From JAFMJV01 sp963814315 (lineage in GTDB: Bacteria > Chloroflexota > Limnocylindria > Limnocylindrales > CSP1-4), in contig CAWFCG010000001.1 of NCBI GenBank assembly GCA_963814315.1, positions 682,001-746,000 of the forward strand: a stretch of DNA of 64,000 nt, in the 5' to 3' direction. Of this stretch, positions 59,752 to 64,000 are shown piece after piece. The notes under the pieces are model-generated. The model did not search any database, had not been told where the DNA came from, and saw only the letters and a list, made by a program, of their open reading frames with translations. The position numbers were made by a program, and so were the translations under genes. Within the stretch, counting starts at the first letter, position 1. Every line of letters starts with the position of its first letter.

Positions 59752-60726
59752 CTACTCCGCGACCGGCTCGGTCTGGGCGTGCCCACGATTGGTCGGTACG
59801 AGCTGCACCAACACGGCGCCAGTGAGGACGAGCAGCCCGCCCAATAGCTGGATGGGCGCCGGACGCTCTGCGAGCAAGATGGCAGCCAACAGCACGCCCG
59901 TGAGCGGCTCCAACAACATCAGCACCGCACCGCGAGTGGGCCCAACGCGCCGATAGCCCGCCACCAGCCCGGCTGTGGGCAGGGCCGCGCTGAACACCCC
60001 CGCGATCACGATCAGCAGCCAGGCATCGATACCGTCGAGCGGGCCGAGCAGGCGCTCCCCATCGCCGATGAACAGCAACAGCGGGAGTAGGACCACCAGG
60101 TAGGACAGCAGTGAGACGCCGCGCAGCAGCGCCGCGGCCTGGAACGAGGGGACGGAGGCGAAGCCGCGCGCCGCCACCAGCGCATAGCCGGTCTGGCAGG
60201 CCGCCGCGCCGAGCGCGAAGAGGATGCCCAGGAGGTCCACGCCGCCCGCGTCGATAGCACCCGGACCCAGCACGACCAGCGCCATGCCGAACGAAGCTAG
60301 CAGGATGGCCGACAAACGCCGCGCGGTGAGCGGCTCGCCGTATATCCGCACCGCGGCCACCGCCACGATCACGGGGTAGGTGTAGAACACGATCAGCGTC
60401 AGGGCGATAGTGGAGCGCTCGTAGCTCAGGAACAGCCCCAGTGTCGTGCCGGCTACGAACAGCCCCATGGCCACCAGCTGCAGCCACTCCAGCCGACGTA
60501 TGGAGCGGAGCGGGACACGCGGCAGCCGGCCGACGGCCACGCCGACCAGCAGCATCGCCACTAACGCGGCAACCGATCCAGCAGAGCGCCAGAAGGCGAA
60601 GGTGACCGCGTTGAAGCCGATGTCGCCGGCGGCTCGCGCCAGCGGACCACCAAGTCCGAAGCCGACCGCGGCGACAGCCACCAGGGCGACACCGTTGCGG
60701 TCAACGCTGTCGACGCGCCGGTTCAC
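59752..60726 (-). CDS. DMT-superfamily (EamA) transporter
   Basis: 324 residues with ten helices in two EamA repeats. Seen in FGLGGPLARAAGDIGFNAVT, LFLSYERSTIALTLIVFYTYP, RIYGEPLTARRLSAI in the first half and ALPTAGLVAGYRRVGPTRGAV, MLLEPLTGVLLAAILLAERP in the second. Probable metabolite or drug efflux; solute unknown. GTG start 60726. Confidence 0.88.
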   Translation of the reverse strand: MNRRVDSVDRNGVALVAVAAVGFGLGGPLARAAGDIGFNAVTFAFWRSAGSVAALVAMLLVGVAVGRLPRVPLRSIRRLEWLQLVAMGLFVAGTTLGLFLSYERSTIALTLIVFYTYPVIVAVAAVRIYGEPLTARRLSAILLASFGMALVVLGPGAIDAGGVDLLGILFALGAAACQTGYALVAARGFASVPSFQAAALLRGVSLLSYLVVLLPLLLFIGDGERLLGPLDGIDAWLLIVIAGVFSAALPTAGLVAGYRRVGPTRGAVLMLLEPLTGVLLAAILLAERPAPIQLLGGLLVLTGAVLVQLVPTNRGHAQTEPVAE

Positions 60727-60793
60727 AGCAGCTCGGCCTCAGCCTGCTGGACATCAGCCCGACGCAGACTGCGCCAACGCCCCTGCGGTCGCT

Positions 60794-61855
60794 TCAGGGT
60801 CCAGTCGCCTCTCGCGGTTCGGAACGGGAGCCACGCAACACGATGGCGGTGAAGGGGATCCTGATCTCGCTGAACGTCTCGGTCGAGACCAGGAAGCCAG
60901 CGAACAGCAGCAGCACACCCAGGAGCTTGCCCAATTGGAACCATTCGGTCGAGCCGAAGCGATTGAGGCTATCGGTCAGTGCCGGGACGAAGGCACCCAG
61001 CGCGATGAGCAGCGTCGCCGGCACACGGCTGTGGATCTTGCCCGTGAAGAGCGCCTTCAGCGCACCGGGGAGCGAGGCCACGAAGTTGACGATGATGGCG
61101 ACCGGTGCGATGAAGAGGTTGAAGAGGAAGCTGTCCCCCGACTGGCCGGGGTCGAGAGAGTAGTCGAGCACGCGTCGCTTGGGCATGAAGACATAGGCTG
61201 AGAACAGCGCCCCCAAGATCAGCGCGAAGGCACCGGTGATGTTCATGAACGGCGTGAGCAGCCGCAACTCCGGCGGCAGGATGGCAGCGGTCGGGATGCC
61301 GGTCACCTGATCCAGCGCGTACCCGGGCGCGGGCAGATCCGCCAGCATCATGAGCACCAGGGAAAGGACGGTCGCGCCACCCACGGCCAGGAGTGCCATC
61401 CAGGGCCAGCGCCAGTTCTGGAAGTACGTCTCCACCGACACCGCGAGGGCGAGGACGCCGGCCACCAGGAAGTAGAGCATGGCCGTCGTGGAGGCGTCCG
61501 CATAGATCTCCGGGTTGCGTCGCGCGGTCAGGAACGTGAAGAGGCCGGCGAAGAACAGGCACAGGGCGAAGCCGAAGCCGAATCGGGTGCGACCCAGCAG
61601 GAAGGCGTTGCCGAGGCCCAGCCAGCCCGCGGTCCAGACCGCGCCAGTGAGGTACCAGACGCGATAGATCGGTTCGCTCCAGCCACCCGCGGCGGCGATG
61701 GCCTCGCACAGGACGGCGATGGAGAAGAACAGCATCCCCAGCGCCCAGATGGCCTGGTAGCCGCGCCGCCGGGTGCGCCACTGGTCCAGCAGCGCGATGA
61801 AGAAGACGCCCGACAGGACAGCTGTGACCCCGGGGATGAGGACGTTGGCATCCAT
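60794..61855 (-). CDS. Uncharacterised multi-helix membrane protein
   Basis: 353 residues with about ten hydrophobic segments (e.g. VTAVLSGVFFIALLDQW, YLTGAVWTAGWLGLGNAFLL, ATVLSLVLMMLADL, FMNITGAFALILGALFSAYV, LGVLLLFAGFLVST). No family recognised. The start MDANVLIPG at 61855 is used because the upstream frame is not hydrophobic. It ends about 22 bases after the zinc-ribbon gene begins its series and may be co-transcribed with it. Confidence 0.7.
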   Translation of the reverse strand: MDANVLIPGVTAVLSGVFFIALLDQWRTRRRGYQAIWALGMLFFSIAVLCEAIAAAGGWSEPIYRVWYLTGAVWTAGWLGLGNAFLLGRTRFGFGFALCLFFAGLFTFLTARRNPEIYADASTTAMLYFLVAGVLALAVSVETYFQNWRWPWMALLAVGGATVLSLVLMMLADLPAPGYALDQVTGIPTAAILPPELRLLTPFMNITGAFALILGALFSAYVFMPKRRVLDYSLDPGQSGDSFLFNLFIAPVAIIVNFVASLPGALKALFTGKIHSRVPATLLIALGAFVPALTDSLNRFGSTEWFQLGKLLGVLLLFAGFLVSTETFSEIRIPFTAIVLRGSRSEPREATGP

Positions 61856-61877
61856 GTCCGTCTGGCCCGCTCGGCCG

Positions 61878-62255
61878 TCAGGCCGGCTCGAACTCGTGAT
61901 CCTCGCGATGGTTGCCGTCACACAGGCCCCAGGCCGGAGGATCGACCGGCAGCGGCGTCGGCCGCAGAAGCTCTCGCACCTGCGATAGCCGGCATACGTA
62001 GTGGCCTCGACGCGCAGCCCAGGTGCGGAAGCACTCGGGAGCTGAATGGAACTGGTGCGGTCCCGGATTGAGCGGCGCCACCTGTGCCCAGCTCGGCGCG
62101 GCCTCGCGCGCCACGTTGTCAAGCAACGAGACGCGGAACGGCGTGCCCTCGATCGGTTCGCCGCAGCCCGCGCAGCGCTTGGCATCGTTCTCGCTGAAGA
62201 GGGTGGGGATCCGGATGCCCATGATCCGGTCGCCACGGAAGCGGGTCGTGGTCAC
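61878..62255 (-). CDS. Small zinc-ribbon-like protein
   Basis: About 125 residues from GTG 62255 (or 114 from ATG 62222). It has CAGCGEPIEGTPFRVSLLD, then HQFHSAPECFRTWAA and RGHYVCRL, and CDGNHREDHEFEP. The CxxC plus later His/Cys pairs suggest one zinc site. The family is not recognised. It lies just upstream of the membrane-protein gene, the same direction. Confidence 0.6.
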   Translation of the reverse strand: MTTTRFRGDRIMGIRIPTLFSENDAKRCAGCGEPIEGTPFRVSLLDNVAREAAPSWAQVAPLNPGPHQFHSAPECFRTWAARRGHYVCRLSQVRELLRPTPLPVDPPAWGLCDGNHREDHEFEPA

Positions 62256-62363
62256 GGGCCGATCGTAGCAGAGGGGTCGATCGATCGGACGGCGCGGGGC
62301 CACGGTCAGTGCACATGACGTGCTCCCGACTCGACCAATGTCGCCCGTGGGCCACATCGGCAC

Positions 62364-62391
62364 TTGCATTCCGGGCTTGATGTCCTATAAT
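62364..62391 (+). promoter_or_regulatory. Promoter of the TSUP gene
   Basis: -35 TTGCAT (62364-62369), 16-base spacer, -10 TATAAT (62386-62391, perfect). It is the clearest sigma-70-type promoter in the window. It sits about 46 bases upstream of the ATG at 62437. Confidence 0.8.
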
Positions 62392-62409
62392 CTCGACCGA
62401 GTACATAGG
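62384..62409. promoter_or_regulatory. 26-bp dyad operator over the TSUP promoter -10 and start
   Basis: Outer arms CCTAT (62384-62388) and ATAGG (62405-62409) and inner arms CTCG (62392-62395) and CGAG (62398-62401) are symmetric, with equal 3-base gaps (AAT and TAC) and a 2-base centre. It overlaps the -10 and transcription start, the position of a repressor site. The length resembles Rrf2/IscR-type operators (about 25-27 bp), which often control sulfur or iron-sulfur genes. Confidence 0.7.
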
Positions 62410-62436
62410 AATAGTGGAGAAAGCACGCTGGACGCC

Positions 62437-63360
62437 ATGTCTGTACTGCTCCTGGTGGGCCTCATCGGTATGCTGGCCCAGCTCGTCGATGGCGCCCTCG
62501 GAATGGGCTATGGCGTCACGTCAGCGACGCTCCTAGCCACCGTCGGCTACTCCCCGGCCGTCGCCTCGGCCACCATCCACGTGGCCAAGATCGGCACTGG
62601 CGTGGCCTCCGGAGCGGCGCATTGGCGCTTCGGCAACGTGCACTGGCGAGCCGTGGCGATGTTGGCGGGTCCCGGAGCGGTCGGTGCATTCGTGGGTGCA
62701 TTCGCCATCAGCTACATGGCGGCCGGCATGGCCAAGCCGTGGGTCTCGCTGATCCTGGCCGCCCTCGGTGCGCTGGTCATCGCTCGGACGGTGTTGAAGC
62801 GCTCGCCAGCCATCCGCGTCTACATGCCTCGCTGGCGAACCCTCGGTCCGCTGGGGCTCGTGGGCGGCTTCGTTGATTCGGTTGGTGGCGGCGGCTGGGG
62901 ACCGGTGACCACGTCTTCCCTGATGGCCGCCAACCGCATGGCGCCGAACCAGGTGATCGGCACGGTCAGCACATCGGAGATCGTCGTCGCGCTCAGCGCC
63001 AGCATCGCCTTCCTGCTGGCGCTCGGCAGCCAGGGCATCGCCTGGGGCGCCATGGCCGCACTACTGCTCGGCGGCTTGGTAGCAGCACCCATCGCTGCCT
63101 GGGCCGTCAGCCGTCTCGACCACCGTGTCCTGGGCGGCTTGGTCGGTGGCATGATCCTCTTCTACAACGCCGAAGGTGTGCTGAGCCTGGTCGGCGTCAG
63201 CGGTGAGGCGGTGCTGGCGGCGCGTGCGCTCATCGTCCTGGGGACTGGCCTGCTGACCGTGGTGGCGTGGCGCAGCCGCGGAGTCAGGTCGGACGAGTCC
63301 ACGGACCCCAGTGGCACGACCGGAACGGATGGGCCGCTATCCGGGCCTGTCGCTGCGTGA
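62437..63360 (+). CDS. TSUP-family (TauE/SafE) anion exporter
   Basis: 307 residues, about eight helices, two repeats. LVGLIGMLAQLVDGALGMGYG (first repeat, with the conserved Gly/Gln/Asp region), SATIHVAKIGTGVASGAAH, and second repeat LGPLGLVGGFVDSVGGGGWGP, NQVIGTVSTSEIVVALSAS. TSUP members move sulfite, sulfoacetate or other organosulfur anions; the substrate is not shown. ATG 62437 comes after GGAGAAAG and the promoter/dyad described separately. Confidence 0.9.
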   Translation: MSVLLLVGLIGMLAQLVDGALGMGYGVTSATLLATVGYSPAVASATIHVAKIGTGVASGAAHWRFGNVHWRAVAMLAGPGAVGAFVGAFAISYMAAGMAKPWVSLILAALGALVIARTVLKRSPAIRVYMPRWRTLGPLGLVGGFVDSVGGGGWGPVTTSSLMAANRMAPNQVIGTVSTSEIVVALSASIAFLLALGSQGIAWGAMAALLLGGLVAAPIAAWAVSRLDHRVLGGLVGGMILFYNAEGVLSLVGVSGEAVLAARALIVLGTGLLTVVAWRSRGVRSDESTDPSGTTGTDGPLSGPVAA

Positions 63361-63395
63361 GCCAGGGGCTTGCACTGCGCCGTATGGTTACGCGC

Positions 63396-63782
63396 ATGAG
63401 TGAACAAGCGATGCCCTTGGGCGCTTTCTCGGTCAGCCTCAGCGTCAAGGACCTGGCCACGTCCCGGGAGTTCTATCAGAAGCTGGGGTTTGAGGCCGTC
63501 TTCGGCGAGCCCGATCAAGGTTGGCAGATCATGCGCAGCGGCACGACCACCATCGGCCTCTTCGTAGGCATGTTCGAGCGCAACATCCTCACCTTCAATC
63601 CCGGCTGGGACGCCGACAACCAACCGCTCGATGCGTACCTCGATGTGCGCGAGCTGCAGCGACGCCTGGAAGCGACGGGTGTGGAGTTCGAGTCCCGCGC
63701 CGATGAGGCGACCACGGGTCCGGCCTCCTTCATCGTGATCGACCCCGACGGCAACCCGGTCCTCGTCGACCAGCACGTGTAG
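63396..63782 (+). CDS. VOC-family (glyoxalase/bleomycin-resistance-like) protein
   Basis: 128 residues, one vicinal-oxygen-chelate unit: GAFSVSLSVKDLATSREFYQKLGF with the typical N-terminal strand-helix, then GWQIMRSGTTTIGLF, RRLEATGVEFESRAD and SFIVIDPDGNPVLVDQHV. Metal residues are not all clear (no His in the first strand), so it may be a non-metal VOC member. Start 63396 or the ATG 4 codons earlier. Confidence 0.85.
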   Translation: MSEQAMPLGAFSVSLSVKDLATSREFYQKLGFEAVFGEPDQGWQIMRSGTTTIGLFVGMFERNILTFNPGWDADNQPLDAYLDVRELQRRLEATGVEFESRADEATTGPASFIVIDPDGNPVLVDQHV

Positions 63783-64000
63783 CTGCGGCACGGTAGGGCT
63801 GATGGCCTGGCCCGAACCTGTGGGCAACGCACAGGGTATCAACTGGTGCCGCGCTCGTAGCTCGGCAGCACGGCGAGCTGTCCGAAGGTCCAGAGGGATG
63901 GAGCCCAGTGGACCTTCGAGCAGGGGCTCAGGGATCTCCATGGGCGTGTGCGCACGGAGGCCATAGCCGCGATGGAAGAGACATCGAGCGCTTCGGCCAG
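63783..64000 (-). pseudogene. Possible PIN-domain remnant at the window edge
   Basis: Reading leftward from about 63941, EPLLEGPLGSIPLDLRTARR and AAELRARHQL then IPCALPTGSGQA resemble the C-terminal half of a VapC-like PIN domain (R-x-A-A-x-L-R-A-R-H-x-L-x-x-P-D-A). The conserved Asp of P-D-A is Cys here, and no proper stop follows: the frame runs on into the antisense of the VOC gene. It may be a decayed or frameshifted toxin gene whose rest lies outside the window. Confidence 0.35.

Noticed and set aside
58290..59825. 511-codon forward frame over the kinase/galU
   Set aside because: Antisense shadow of two certain genes.

Overview
The window is a high-GC bacterial chromosome segment, about two-thirds G+C by eye. 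It carries about 58 recognisable protein genes and no rRNA, tRNA, CRISPR array, insertion sequence or phage gene that I could see. The mix suggests a soil or water Chloroflexota (Limnocylindria or a similar class): a PASTA-domain Ser/Thr kinase, an L25/Ctc protein with a C-terminal extension, a luciferase-like F420-type oxidoreductase, a Cu nitrite reductase, Golvesin-like secreted proteins, an Hdr-Mvh complex and no outer-membrane genes. Actinobacteriota is the main alternative. This placement is inferred from gene content; no marker gene was searched.

Layout. 1-1376: CapA-family protein (partial). 1585-3974: metA-metY methionine pair. 4079-8162: ABC transporter of the iron/aminoethylphosphonate type. 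8163-8604: non-coding stretch with four short palindromes. 8605-9708: nirK. 9838-12716: two secreted META-domain paralogues flanking a frameshifted rppH-like Nudix gene. 12739-13680: lipid kinase. 13695-20878: reverse-strand block of envelope and secreted proteins (Vps62-like membrane protein, 4-TM protein, two proteins built from a repeated secreted domain, and a VIT/VWA protein with a frameshift). 20938-24230: LLM oxidoreductase and a two-kinase sugar operon. 24342-26572: MFS transporter and divergent purine nucleoside phosphorylase homologue. 26610-31977: peptide-type ABC transporter whose second ATPase lies on the other strand. 32015-34254: kbl-tdh threonine degradation.

The centrepiece is 34603-42124, a tightly overlapped operon hdrC-hdrB-hdrA-mvhD-mvhG-mvhA-maturation protease-hypA-like. 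By family knowledge it encodes a cytoplasmic, H2-linked, flavin-based electron-bifurcating heterodisulfide-reductase complex like that of methanogens, here in a bacterial context where the disulfide substrate is not evident. The hypA-like gene keeps the nickel-binding N-terminus but lacks the zinc-finger segment. hdrB carries a single-base frameshift near its 3' end.

42185-64000 holds a subtilase, a lipoprotein, a glucuronyl C5-epimerase-like secreted protein, signal peptidase I, MscL, ribosomal protein L25, a two-component system next to an HtrA protease, the folate genes folC-folP-folB, a membrane Ig-like protein, a PASTA kinase with 19-bp tandem repeats at its 3' end, galU, a DMT transporter, two uncharacterised proteins, a TSUP exporter behind a clear promoter and 26-bp dyad, a VOC protein and a possible PIN-domain remnant at the edge.

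Three genes (rppH-like, VIT/VWA, hdrB) need one inserted or deleted base to restore the family reading frame. That could be real decay or, more likely, assembly error, so reading frames in this window should be treated with some caution.
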